A stretch of DNA of 8,776 nucleotides from Amylibacter sp. (GCA_027083485.1 JALWOO010000069.1:1-8776), one strand, 5' to 3'. Positions 1 to 6,099 are shown, counted from the stretch's first letter. Numbers and translations: made by a program. The notes: generated by a model from the sequence alone, not told the origin.

Positions 1-225
1 CATACGCAGAATGACCATGCCGGCACCGCTCTCGCCGTCGTCGTTTTTGATCTGCTCGCCATCACGCAGGATCACCGCCCAACTGTTATGGGTTGCCTTG
101 GCATATTTCTTTTTGCGCTTCAGTTGTTTCACAAAATCCAGAGCCTCGGAACGGCTGCAAGCGCGGCCCCCGCTGACCGCGTATTTGGAGCCGCGATCCG
201 TTACCACATTTTCAATTTGCAACAT
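1..225 (-). CDS. IMPACT/YigZ-family (UPF0029) protein, N-terminal part, cut by window edge
   Basis: The first 75 residues of a minus-strand gene are visible; the rest lies to the left of the window. The block around residues 43-75 (ATHNSWAVIL, then NDDGESGAGMVILRM) matches the core of the UPF0029/IMPACT domain, where a conserved THxxxA segment is followed by a DDGEPxGTAG-like segment. The match is divergent: the usual Pro after GE and the TAG triplet are altered. YigZ and IMPACT proteins are linked to translation control, but the bacterial role is not well defined. The ATG at 225 is the only sensible start, because an in-frame TAA lies eight codons upstream with no other start between. The Shine-Dalgarno is weak (a G-rich stretch about 4 bases upstream). 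Whether the C-terminal DUF1949 domain of longer YigZ proteins is present cannot be seen. The gene follows DUF167 on the same strand after 236 bases. Confidence 0.72.
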   Translation of the reverse strand, partial: MLQIENVVTDRGSKYAVSGGRACSRSEALDFVKQLKRKKKYAKATHNSWAVILRDGEQIKNDDGESGAGMVILRM

Positions 226-281
226 GAACCCGCCCCAAGCTTCGCTTTATCCGTGCAGGGTATCTTTGAATATTGCGCTAT

Positions 282-431
282 TCAAGCGCCGGATTTACGG
301 GGCTCGGCTTTGGCCAATCCGGATTGGGTACGGCGAAAAACATAGATGGCTATCAACAGGCAGGCTAAAATCAACAGCCCCGTAAATCCGGCGGTTTGGT
401 GACCTGTGAAAAAACCCTGTTCAGGATGCGA
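282..431 (-). other. Open frame encoding one membrane helix, no canonical start; small or broken gene
   Basis: This minus-strand frame is open for 49 codons and ends in TGA at 284-282. It encodes a polar N-terminal piece, a clear hydrophobic helix (GLLILACLLIAIYVF, residues 18-32), then RR and a basic tail, the layout of a small inner-membrane protein. An in-frame TGA at 434-432 closes the upstream side, and no ATG or GTG occurs in frame. The possible starts are CTG/TTG codons at the beginning of the helix (TTG at 374, giving 31 residues) with poor ribosome-binding sequence. An ATG at 435 is one base out of frame and reaches a stop after four codons, so a frameshifted remnant is an alternative. 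The ends of the frame lie in the arms of an 18-bp inverted repeat, so the coding appearance might also be a by-product. I do not recognise a family. Confidence 0.25.
287..393. repeat. 18-bp perfect inverted repeat with 71-base interior
   Basis: The arms cgccggatttacggggct (287-304) and agccccgtaaatccggcg (376-393) are perfect reverse complements. Inside lies a 14-bp perfect palindrome, ccaatccggattgg (314-327). Neither strand has a T-run after the right-hand arm, so this is not an ordinary intrinsic terminator. No target-site duplication is visible at the outer edges, and the 71-base interior is too small for a transposase. It could be a long-loop RNA hairpin in the DUF167-yigZ intergenic transcript, a small palindromic repetitive element, or a remnant of a miniature inverted-repeat element. 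The 13-mer gccggatttacgg from the arms occurs again at 1934-1946. Confidence 0.7.
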
Positions 432-461
432 TCATGGTGGCTCGGGTAAACGCGAAATGCT

Positions 462-716
462 TTAACGTACCTGAAATACCTTTACCCGATCCTTGGTGCC
501 GCGCAGCAATTCAATATCCGATTTCGCAACCCCGATTGCCTTGGCCAGTAGTTTGATTACCGCCGCTGTTGCCTTGCCGTTTTCCGGCACAGTGGTCACA
601 TAAACGCGGATCAGGTCGTCCTCAACCTTGATCTGGTTGCGTGATGCTTTGGGCGTCACCCGCACGGAAAAGCGGCTGCCGGATTTTGCCAGTTCTGTCA
701 AATCGGTTATTGCCAA
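462..716 (-). CDS. DUF167 (UPF0235/YggU-family) protein
   Basis: This is a small basic protein of 84 residues. The family signature is clear: FSVRVTPKASRN near the start, the IRVYVTTVPENGKAT block in the middle, and the KAIGVAKSDIELLRGTKDRVKVFQV end, all typical of DUF167 (structures known, biochemical role unclear). The frame stays open to an ATG at 812, but I place the start at the TTG at 716. It is preceded by a strong GGAGG with a 7-base spacer, gives the usual family length, and avoids a 40-base overlap with the divergent deacetylase gene. The residues upstream of this TTG do not resemble the family. An out-of-frame ATG at 721 just ahead of it reads only four codons. The gene is divergent from the HDAC-like gene with 54 bases between starts. 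Confidence 0.85.
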   Translation of the reverse strand: MAITDLTELAKSGSRFSVRVTPKASRNQIKVEDDLIRVYVTTVPENGKATAAVIKLLAKAIGVAKSDIELLRGTKDRVKVFQVR

Positions 717-770
717 ATCATCCCCTCCGCGACAAGCTGCTGACGCAACAATAGACGGGATACCCTGCAA

Positions 771-1880
771 ATGAAAACCGCGTTTTTTCGGGATGAAAAA
801 TGTTTTTGGCATTCGGGCGGCAACTATGCCTTTAACCTGCCGGTCGGGGGCAATGTGCAGCCGCTTGCGGCGGGCGGCCTGCCCGAAGACCCCGAAACCA
901 AACGCCGTTTGAAAAATCTGATCGAGGTCACAGGGCTGGCCGATGATCTGCTATGCCTGAGCGCGCCTGCCGCCAGCCATACCGATTTGGCGCGGGTGCA
1001 TCCGGAAAGCTATTTGTCAAAATTCAAACAGGTTTCGGATGCGGGCGGCGGCGAATTGGGCCTGCGTGCGCCGTTCGGGCCGGGCGGGTTTGAAATCGCG
1101 GCCCTGTCAGCGGGGCTGGTACAGGCGGGTTTGCGCGGGGTTTTGATGGGGAAATACACCAATGCCTATGCCCTGTCGCGCCCGCCGGGGCATCACTGCC
1201 TGCCGGATTTTGCCAATGGATACTGCCTGTTGGCCAACATCGCGATTGCAGTGGAATCCGCCTTGGCGGACGGGCTGGCCACGCGGGTGGCGGTGGTGGA
1301 TTGGGATGTCCACCATGGCAACGGCACCGAGGCTATTTTTTACAACCGCGATGATGTGATGACAATTTCCCTGCATCAGGAGGCCAACTATCCACTGGAT
1401 ACCGGCGCAATGGCGGATCGTGGTACGGATCAGGGGCTGGGCTGCAACATGAATATTCCGCTGCCGGCGGGGGCGGGCCATGCCACCTATATCGAAGCCA
1501 TGGAGCGCCTCGTTTTGCCGGCGCTGAATGAATATCATCCGGATGTAATTATCGTGGCCTGTGGCTATGACGCGGCAATCATCGACCCGTTGTCGCGGAT
1601 GATGTGCACGGCGCAGACCTATCAGCAAATGACCGAACAGGTGATGGCCGCCGCCGACCATCTGTGCGACGGGCGGCTGGTGCTGGCCCATGAGGGGGGC
1701 TATTCCGAAGTTTACGTTCCCTTCTGTGGCCACGCGGTTTTGCAACAGCTTTCAGGCAGCCGGATCACGGCACCGGACCCTTTTGCCGAAACCTTTGACA
1801 AACGCCAGCCAAACGCGCGGATGCGGGAATTCTACAGTGGTTTGATCGGGGAAATGGCGCAATTTTTCGGGCTGGAATGA
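771..1880 (+). CDS. Class II histone deacetylase-like amidohydrolase
   Basis: This 369-residue protein has the arginase/deacetylase fold and closely resembles bacterial class II HDAC homologues such as HDAH of the Alcaligenes/Bordetella group, which is the same length. The zinc site is complete: D179 and H181 in DWDVHHGNG, and D267 in GYDA. The charge-relay histidines H141-H142 (RPPGHH) and the transition-state tyrosine Y311 (EGGY) are also present, so an active zinc deacetylase is expected. Its substrate is unknown: small N-acetylated amines, polyamines or acyl-lysine are possible and the sequence does not decide. No signal peptide is seen, so it should be cytosolic. The ATG at 771 is the only early in-frame start; its ribosome-binding site is weak and no clear promoter is seen in the 54 bases shared with the divergent DUF167 gene. 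It lies 84 bases ahead of the CoA-transferase genes on the same strand. Confidence 0.93.
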   Translation: MKTAFFRDEKCFWHSGGNYAFNLPVGGNVQPLAAGGLPEDPETKRRLKNLIEVTGLADDLLCLSAPAASHTDLARVHPESYLSKFKQVSDAGGGELGLRAPFGPGGFEIAALSAGLVQAGLRGVLMGKYTNAYALSRPPGHHCLPDFANGYCLLANIAIAVESALADGLATRVAVVDWDVHHGNGTEAIFYNRDDVMTISLHQEANYPLDTGAMADRGTDQGLGCNMNIPLPAGAGHATYIEAMERLVLPALNEYHPDVIIVACGYDAAIIDPLSRMMCTAQTYQQMTEQVMAAADHLCDGRLVLAHEGGYSEVYVPFCGHAVLQQLSGSRITAPDPFAETFDKRQPNARMREFYSGLIGEMAQFFGLE

Positions 1881-1932
1881 CAGTTGTTGCAATGGCAATG
1901 AAAATCAGCCAAACCGTACACAAATGGATACC

Positions 1933-1964
1933 GGCCGGATTTACGGCCTGAACAGGAGGAATAA
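1933..1964 (+). promoter_or_regulatory. Short hairpin plus strong Shine-Dalgarno ahead of scoA
   Basis: A 5-bp stem (ggccg 1933-1937, cggcc 1944-1948, loop gattta) ends six bases before an ideal AGGAGG at 1954-1959. That site is five bases ahead of the scoA ATG. The hairpin contains the 13-mer also found in the 287-393 inverted repeat. It could modulate ribosome access, but it is short. The rest of the 1881-1964 gap shows no convincing sigma-70 promoter, so co-transcription with the deacetylase gene is possible. Confidence 0.5.
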
Positions 1965-2657
1965 ATGGGGAAGATTTACAGCTCGGCAACCGAGGCCCTA
2001 GACGGGTTGCTGTTCGATGGCATGTTGATCGCATCGGGTGGTTTTGGTCTGTGCGGCATTCCGGAAAATCTGATTGCGGCGATTCGCGAGGCGGGCACCA
2101 AAAACCTGACCGTTGCTTCCAACAATGCCGGTGTGGACGGCTTTGGCCTTGGGGTGCTGCTGGAAAGCCGTCAGGTCAAAAAGATGATATCCTCTTATGT
2201 GGGTGAAAATGACGAATTCATGCGGCAATATCTGTCCGGCGAACTGGAGCTGGAATTCAACCCGCAAGGCACGCTTGCCGAACGTATGCGCTCGGCGGGC
2301 TGTGGCATTCCGGGGTTTTACACCAAAACCGGCGTTGGCACGGTGATTGCCGAGGGCAAAGAGGTCAAACAATTCAACGGCGAGGATTATATCCTCGAAG
2401 AAGGCATTTTTGCCGATCTGTCGATTGTAAAGGCTTGGAAAGCGGATGAAACCGGCAACCTCGTGTTCCGCAAAACCGCCCGCAATTTCAACCCGCCTGC
2501 CGCCATGTGCGGCAAGGTTTGCGTCGCCGAGGTCGAGGAAATCGTGCCAACAGGTTCGCTGGACCCTGATCTGATCCATTTGCCGGGGATTTACGTGAAC
2601 CGGTTGATCAAGGGCGATCACGAGAAGCGCATCGAACAACGCACAACACGGGGGTAG
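1965..2657 (+). CDS. scoA: 3-oxoacid CoA-transferase subunit A (succinyl-CoA:acetoacetate type)
   Basis: This 230-residue protein is the alpha subunit of a family I CoA-transferase, which together with the beta subunit moves CoA from succinyl-CoA to acetoacetate or a similar 3-oxoacid. The N-terminal segment [16 protein letters not shown] (residues 18-33) fits the CoA-transferase signature 1 region, followed by the ASNNAG block and the [10 protein letters not shown] and [17 protein letters not shown] segments typical of ScoA/AtoD/PcaI. The C-terminal [13 protein letters not shown]...EKRIEQRT ending is characteristic of SCOT-type rather than glutaconate-type enzymes. Length and both ends look intact. 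The start has an ideal AGGAGG. The distinctive point is its surroundings: the partner gene does not follow directly but begins 908 bases later, beyond an unrelated gene. Confidence 0.95.
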   Translation: MGKIYSSATEALDGLLFDGMLIASGGFGLCGIPENLIAAIREAGTKNLTVASNNAGVDGFGLGVLLESRQVKKMISSYVGENDEFMRQYLSGELELEFNPQGTLAERMRSAGCGIPGFYTKTGVGTVIAEGKEVKQFNGEDYILEEGIFADLSIVKAWKADETGNLVFRKTARNFNPPAAMCGKVCVAEVEEIVPTGSLDPDLIHLPGIYVNRLIKGDHEKRIEQRTTRG

Positions 2658-2717
2658 CTCTGAAAGTCTGACATCGTCGTTCTCGATCCGGATAGGGAGT
2701 TTAGGAGCATTTCCGGT

Positions 2718-3536
2718 ATGTGTAAAATTCTAATCGTTGGGAATTCCCATGTGGCTGCGGTTCGATCCGCATGGCAAAAACTGCAGCCGGAGTTTCGCGG
2801 CATCGACATCTCGTTTATTGCTGCGCCGCTCAACATTTTTTCCAGCTTTACACTATCGGAAAACCGGCAATTCGGAGTTTTGGATGGGTCCGGATGCCCA
2901 TCGAGAACGGCCAATATCATCAAGCTGAACTCCGGGGGGTATCTTTCGCGCAACTTTAACGACTTTGACCACGTTGTGATTGTCGGGGCGCGTTGGGGGA
3001 TGCCGGAAATTCTCAAAATATACTCTGCGTATCTGGGTGAAAACGGATATGAGCCGCAGACAAACCGGCAATCGCGGATTGAAACGGTTTTTCTGGAGCT
3101 GTGCCGCGATCTGGCTCAAAGGTATTTTCCACAAACGGCTCTGTTTGAGTGCGGGCATCCGAACATGCATATCGTTCCTGCACCCAGACGCTCAGAGCGT
3201 TTGTTACCGATTGCAAGCAATATAGAGCAGTTTGGCCAACAGCGGTATACTTCCGGAAAATACCTGAACCTATGCAACCAAAATGGCTTAAAGGAGCTTC
3301 TCGATTTGCAAAGCGCTCTTTTTGTGGAAGCTGTCGAGGCACTCGGAATGAGCTGCCATCCACAGCTGACCGGAACCATTGGTGAATTCGGATTGACGAA
3401 GGCGCGTTTTTCGGATGCGCCAGAGCGATTACAGACCAATCTGCGTGTGGAAATTGACAATATACACATGAACTCTGAATATGGCACCCTTTTTCTAAGG
3501 GATTTTCTCTTTCAAACGGGTCTGGCCAAAAGATGA
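2718..3536 (+). CDS. SGNH/GDSL-hydrolase-like protein inserted between scoA and scoB
   Basis: This 272-residue protein has the outline of the SGNH fold: an N-terminal strand and nucleophile motif ILIVGNSH (residues 4-11, putative Ser10), a VVIVGARWG strand (86-94) where block III would lie, and a C-terminal D247-x-x-H250 (DNIHMNSEYG) for the rest of the triad. The usual Asn of block III is not evident, so catalysis is likely but not certain. There is no signal peptide or membrane segment. The closest known theme is SGNH-like domains acting on acylated sugars or lipids; the substrate is unknown. AGGAG at 2703-2707 supports the ATG, with a slightly long 10-base spacer. GC is visibly lower than in the flanking genes, suggesting separate acquisition. 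It lies in the same direction as the operon, so it is probably co-transcribed. I do not recognise a named family member. Confidence 0.8.
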   Translation: MCKILIVGNSHVAAVRSAWQKLQPEFRGIDISFIAAPLNIFSSFTLSENRQFGVLDGSGCPSRTANIIKLNSGGYLSRNFNDFDHVVIVGARWGMPEILKIYSAYLGENGYEPQTNRQSRIETVFLELCRDLAQRYFPQTALFECGHPNMHIVPAPRRSERLLPIASNIEQFGQQRYTSGKYLNLCNQNGLKELLDLQSALFVEAVEALGMSCHPQLTGTIGEFGLTKARFSDAPERLQTNLRVEIDNIHMNSEYGTLFLRDFLFQTGLAKR

Positions 3537-3565
3537 CAAAAATCAACACAGTAAGGAACTGAACA

Positions 3566-4195
3566 ATGACATGGGACCGCAATCAAATGGCCGAACGGGC
3601 CGCGCAGGAACTGCAGGACGGGTGGTATGTAAACCTTGGTATCGGAATTCCGACGCTGGTGTCGAATTACATTCCGGAAGATATCCACGTAACCCTGCAA
3701 TCGGAAAACGGCATGCTGGGCATGGGGCCATTTCCGACCGAGGATGAAATAGACGCGGATCTGATCAACGCGGGCAAGCAGACCATTACCGAACTGCCGC
3801 AAACCGCCTATTTTGACAGCGCCACCAGCTTTGGCATGATCCGCGGCGGCAAAATCGCCATGGCGATCCTTGGCGCGATGGAGGTTGCCGAAAACGGCGA
3901 TCTGGCGAACTGGATGATTCCGGGCAAGCTGGTCAAGGGCATGGGCGGTGCCATGGACCTTGTGGCCGGTGTGGGCCGTGTGGTGGTGATCATGGATCAC
4001 GCCAACAAACGCGGCGAGAGCAAACTGCTCAAGGAATGCACCCTGCCGCTGACGGGCAAGGGCGTTGTGGACCGGATCATCACCAATCTGGGCGTGTTCG
4101 ATGTGGTCGAAGGCGGCCTGAAAATCGTTGAAATGGCCCCCGGTGTGACCCGCGCCGATATCGACTCCCTCACAGAAGCCAGGATCGTCGCATGA
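3566..4195 (+). CDS. scoB: 3-oxoacid CoA-transferase subunit B (succinyl-CoA:acetoacetate type)
   Basis: This 209-residue protein is the beta subunit carrying the catalytic glutamate that forms the glutamyl-CoA intermediate. The signature LQSENGMLG (residues 44-52) places that residue at E47. Other family blocks are GIGIPTLV near residue 25, the [20 protein letters not shown] segment, [17 protein letters not shown], and [23 protein letters not shown] near the C terminus. With ScoA it should activate acetoacetate, linking ketone-body or polyhydroxybutyrate breakdown to the TCA cycle in the cytosol. AAGGA at 3553-3557 lies eight bases before the ATG, and this site belongs to the 29-base gap after the SGNH-like gene. 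The stop overlaps the start of the thioesterase gene by ATGA, pointing to translational coupling. Confidence 0.96.
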   Translation: MTWDRNQMAERAAQELQDGWYVNLGIGIPTLVSNYIPEDIHVTLQSENGMLGMGPFPTEDEIDADLINAGKQTITELPQTAYFDSATSFGMIRGGKIAMAILGAMEVAENGDLANWMIPGKLVKGMGGAMDLVAGVGRVVVIMDHANKRGESKLLKECTLPLTGKGVVDRIITNLGVFDVVEGGLKIVEMAPGVTRADIDSLTEARIVA

Positions 4196-4575
4196 CCCAG
4201 ACAGGGCCAGCGGGCAAACTGACCCTGCAAACCGTGCCTTTCCCCGCCGACACCAACAGCGGCGGGGATATTTTCGGTGGCTGGGTTCTGAGCCAGATGG
4301 ATGTGGCCGCCGGTATTGCCGCCTCCGAGCGCGCCGAAGGCCGTGTCGCCACCGTCGCGATCGAGGCCATGCGCTTTCATGCGCCGGTGCTGGTGGGGGA
4401 TTTATTCACCGTCTACACCCATATTTCGCGTACGGGAACGACATCGGTCACCATTCATGTCGAAGCATGGGTGCGCCGGCATCGGGACAGCACGCCGACC
4501 ATGGTGACCGAAGGTGATTTTACCTTTGTCGCGATCGAGGAATCCGGCGTGAAACGCAAATTGCCACCCGGATAA
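4192..4575 (+). CDS. YciA-like acyl-CoA thioesterase (hotdog fold)
   Basis: This 127-residue single hotdog domain resembles E. coli YciA along its whole length. The [20 protein letters not shown] segment (residues 18-37) is the hallmark of the family; the [27 protein letters not shown] block (68-94) covers the middle strands. The enzyme hydrolyses acyl-CoA to free acid and CoA; YciA is broad in specificity, and chain length here cannot be told from sequence. The ATG lies within the last codons of scoB (ATGA overlap), with AGGA seven bases upstream. Its coupling to a CoA-transferase suggests CoA recycling or release of excess acyl groups; that role is inferred. No terminator follows directly: the next intrinsic terminator on this strand is about 250 bases downstream. 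Confidence 0.93.
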   Translation: MTQTGPAGKLTLQTVPFPADTNSGGDIFGGWVLSQMDVAAGIAASERAEGRVATVAIEAMRFHAPVLVGDLFTVYTHISRTGTTSVTIHVEAWVRRHRDSTPTMVTEGDFTFVAIEESGVKRKLPPG

Positions 4576-4582
4576 TGGTCGT

Positions 4583-4697
4583 AACGAATCAGTCTGACGA
4601 AAAAGCGGAATTTATTTTTCTGTTAAAAACAGGATGTTGAGACCCTATCGGCTGTTTTTGCGAATCAGCCGAATCACTAATCATTGACTGATTCGTT
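4583..4697. repeat. 12-bp inverted repeat with clustered GANTC sites
   Basis: The sequences aacgaatcagtc (4583-4594) and gactgattcgtt (4686-4697) are perfect reverse complements. A further cgaatcag copy lies at 4661-4668. The core contains GAATC/GATTC, the GANTC site methylated by the cell-cycle methylase CcrM in many alphaproteobacteria; sites fall at 4586, 4662, 4671 and 4690. A 7-bp hairpin stem (tcggctg 4648-4654, cagccga 4666-4672) overlaps the group. The right arm covers the TTGACT promoter-like element, so an operator or methylation-sensitive control is possible. Confidence 0.55.
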
Positions 4698-4712
4698 TTC
4701 TGTCTATATCTA
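4684..4712 (+). promoter_or_regulatory. Candidate sigma-70-type promoter of the intergenic RNA
   Basis: TTGACT (4684-4689) matches five of six bases of the -35 consensus. An AT-rich stretch follows, offering TATCTA at 4707-4712 with a 17-base spacer, or TATATC at 4705-4710 with a 15-base spacer. Neither -10 is perfect. Transcription would begin near 4718-4720, about 160 bases before the terminator at 4880. An AATCA/TGATT dyad (4679-4683, 4689-4693) straddles the -35 box. Confidence 0.45.
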
Positions 4713-4718
4713 GTTAAG

Positions 4719-4880
4719 CCAACAGGACTTTTGCCAACAACTTGTGGCGATACACAGGCAAAGGGGCGTTTTGGCCCCGTCCAAGGTATCCCCCGTTGAT
4801 GGTTTTTGAACACTGAGCAGTGTGGGTGCTTTCGTGCAGGCGAACCGGGAACGGCCGGTAAAACGAAAGCACCCTTTTTT
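4719..4880 (+). ncRNA. Candidate small RNA of about 160 nt, unknown family
   Basis: Between the thioesterase gene and the convergent flavoprotein gene there is no credible protein frame, but on the plus strand several hairpins follow one another. An outer stem ttgcc (4731-4735)/ggcaa (4757-4761) encloses an inner cttgtg/cacag stem with a gcgata loop. Next come ggggc (4763-4767)/gcccc (4774-4778) and acact-gagc-agtgt (4810-4823). The series ends in a long terminator hairpin with six T's. A promoter-like element lies upstream at the right distance. A transcript from its own promoter, or a piece processed from the 3' end of the scoAB-thioesterase mRNA, would fit. I compared it by eye with remembered 6S, SRP and tmRNA features and found no match. 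The 5' end is estimated from the promoter; the 3' end is set by the terminator. Confidence 0.42.
4824..4880 (+). terminator. Strong intrinsic terminator with 12-bp stem
   Basis: The arms gggtgctttcgt (4824-4835) and acgaaagcaccc (4863-4874) pair perfectly and are followed directly by six T's (4875-4880). The loop holds a smaller accgg/ccggt hairpin. On the minus strand the hairpin is not followed by T's, so as an intrinsic terminator it acts on plus-strand transcripts, namely the candidate small RNA and any read-through from scoA-scoB-thioesterase. It ends 20 bases before the stop codon of the convergent flavoprotein gene. Confidence 0.9.
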
Positions 4881-4899
4881 CACAACAAGAAAAAGTCGA

Positions 4900-6099
4900 T
4901 CAAACCTTTGTGTGCGCCACAAAAGCCGCTGCGCCCAGACCGGCACGCCGGCCTGTGGACAGACAGGCGGTCAGCAGATAGCCACCGGTCGGGGCTTCCC
5001 AATCCAGCATTTCGCCAGCGCAGAAAACGCCGGGGATTTCGGTCAGCATAAAGGCGTCATTCAGGCTGTCGCGCTTGATGCCGCCCGCCACGGAAATCGC
5101 CCGCGCGATGCCTGCTGTGCCCGAATAAGGCACCGCCAGCGCCTTGAGGTGTTTGGCCAAAGCCCCGCGGGGTTGCGGTGGTTTGGCGAATTCCATCAGC
5201 AGGCCAATCGCGGCAGGTGTCAGGTGCAGGGCCTTGCGCAAGGCGTTTGACAGGCTGTTTTTCGGGGGCACTTTTGCAAGCCGGTCTGTGATGTGTTCAA
5301 GGCTCAGGTCCGGACATAAATCGAGCATCAAAGGCAGGCCTGCGCGCAATTGCGGGCTGAAATCATACACCAGAGACCCCTCCAGCCCGTCTGCGGTAAT
5401 CACAAATTCGCCTTTGCGGGTTTTGTCGCCGCTATGCAGGGTCACATTCTTGAGCGCGCTGCCGAAATGGCGGTTCATGTGTTTGGACCACGGCACCAGC
5501 ACCCCCATATTGGCCGGCTCGAACGGGGCCAGTGCCACGCCTTTGTCCGCAAGAATTCCGGTCCAGTCGCCGTTGGAGCCAAGCCGCGGCCAACTGGCCC
5601 CGCCAAGCGCCAGAACCGTTGCGCGCGGGGTTCTGGTTTGCGGCCCTTCCGGCGTTTCAAAAACCAATGCCTCGTCTTGCCAGCCTTGCCAGCGCCAGCG
5701 GGTTTGTATGGTAACATTTTTACCTTCCAGCCGCGCAAGCCAGTTTCGCAACAGGGGCGAGGCCTTCATGGATTTGGGGAAAACCTTGCCGCTGGAGCCG
5801 GTGAACACCTCTTGGCCAAGCGCCGCTGCCCAGGGGCCGACATCCCGATTGCCAAAGGCCTCCAGCGAGGGGCGCAGCCATGCGCTCTGCTGGCCATAGG
5901 CTTTGATAAAGGTTTCGAAATCCTCGTCTTTGCTCAGGTTCAGGCCGGATTTTCCCGCCATCAACAGCTTGCGTCCGGCGGTGGGCATGGCATCCGCCAC
6001 CAGCACAGACACCCCCTTGTCGGCGAGCATTTCTGCCGCCATCAATCCGGCGGGGCCGGCTCCGATGACCAGCGCGTCAAGCATCGGCTGGCAGGTCAT
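4900..6099 (-). CDS. BaiN/HI0933-type FAD-dependent flavoprotein (TIGR03862-like)
   Basis: With the start at 6099 this protein has 399 residues, the usual length for the family. The dinucleotide-binding VIGAGPAGLMAAE (residues 11-23) is followed by RKLLMAGKSGLN (43-54), a hallmark of HI0933-like flavoproteins. The C-terminal GVFCAGEMLDWEAPTGGYLL segment completes the FAD site. Members are predicted NAD(P)/FAD oxidoreductases; the relative BaiN acts on bile-acid intermediates, but the substrate here is unknown and should not be carried over. The ATG at 6099 has AAAGG five bases upstream and overlaps the MscS gene by 23 bases. The ATG at 6084 (eight-base overlap) is the alternative but has no ribosome-binding site. 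The frame is open to 6165, but that extension lies in the MscS gene and lacks family similarity. Confidence 0.9.
   Translation of the reverse strand: MTCQPMLDALVIGAGPAGLMAAEMLADKGVSVLVADAMPTAGRKLLMAGKSGLNLSKDEDFETFIKAYGQQSAWLRPSLEAFGNRDVGPWAAALGQEVFTGSSGKVFPKSMKASPLLRNWLARLEGKNVTIQTRWRWQGWQDEALVFETPEGPQTRTPRATVLALGGASWPRLGSNGDWTGILADKGVALAPFEPANMGVLVPWSKHMNRHFGSALKNVTLHSGDKTRKGEFVITADGLEGSLVYDFSPQLRAGLPLMLDLCPDLSLEHITDRLAKVPPKNSLSNALRKALHLTPAAIGLLMEFAKPPQPRGALAKHLKALAVPYSGTAGIARAISVAGGIKRDSLNDAFMLTEIPGVFCAGEMLDWEAPTGGYLLTACLSTGRRAGLGAAAFVAHTKV

Noticed and set aside
287..393. Insertion sequence or transposon
   Set aside because: The interior is only 71 bases, there is no transposase frame and no target-site duplication flanks the inverted repeat.
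1107..1745. Minus-strand open frame opposite the HDAC-like gene
   Set aside because: It mirrors strongly conserved deacetylase sequence and its product is His/Arg-rich with no family resemblance; a shadow frame.
1998..2639. Minus-strand open frame opposite scoA
   Set aside because: It lies wholly within scoA, which has clear family motifs and an ideal ribosome-binding site; the antisense product resembles nothing.
2658..3565. Mobile element boundaries around the SGNH-like gene
   Set aside because: I looked for direct or inverted repeats and integrase or transposase frames at the edges and found none; only the composition suggests transfer.
4824..4874. Terminator hairpin as the end of the minus-strand flavoprotein gene
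   Set aside because: On the minus strand no T-run follows the hairpin, so it is not an intrinsic terminator in that direction, although it might still slow polymerase.
4719..4880. 6S RNA, SRP RNA or tmRNA as the identity of the intergenic RNA
   Set aside because: The 5' and 3' ends do not pair into a long 6S-like rod, the SRP GGAAGCAG-type loop is absent, and there is no tRNA-like end of tmRNA.
4589..5051. Short open frames on both strands in the 4576-4899 gap
   Set aside because: They lack good ribosome-binding sites, have unremarkable composition and overlap the terminator or the flavoprotein gene; the region is better explained by RNA structure.
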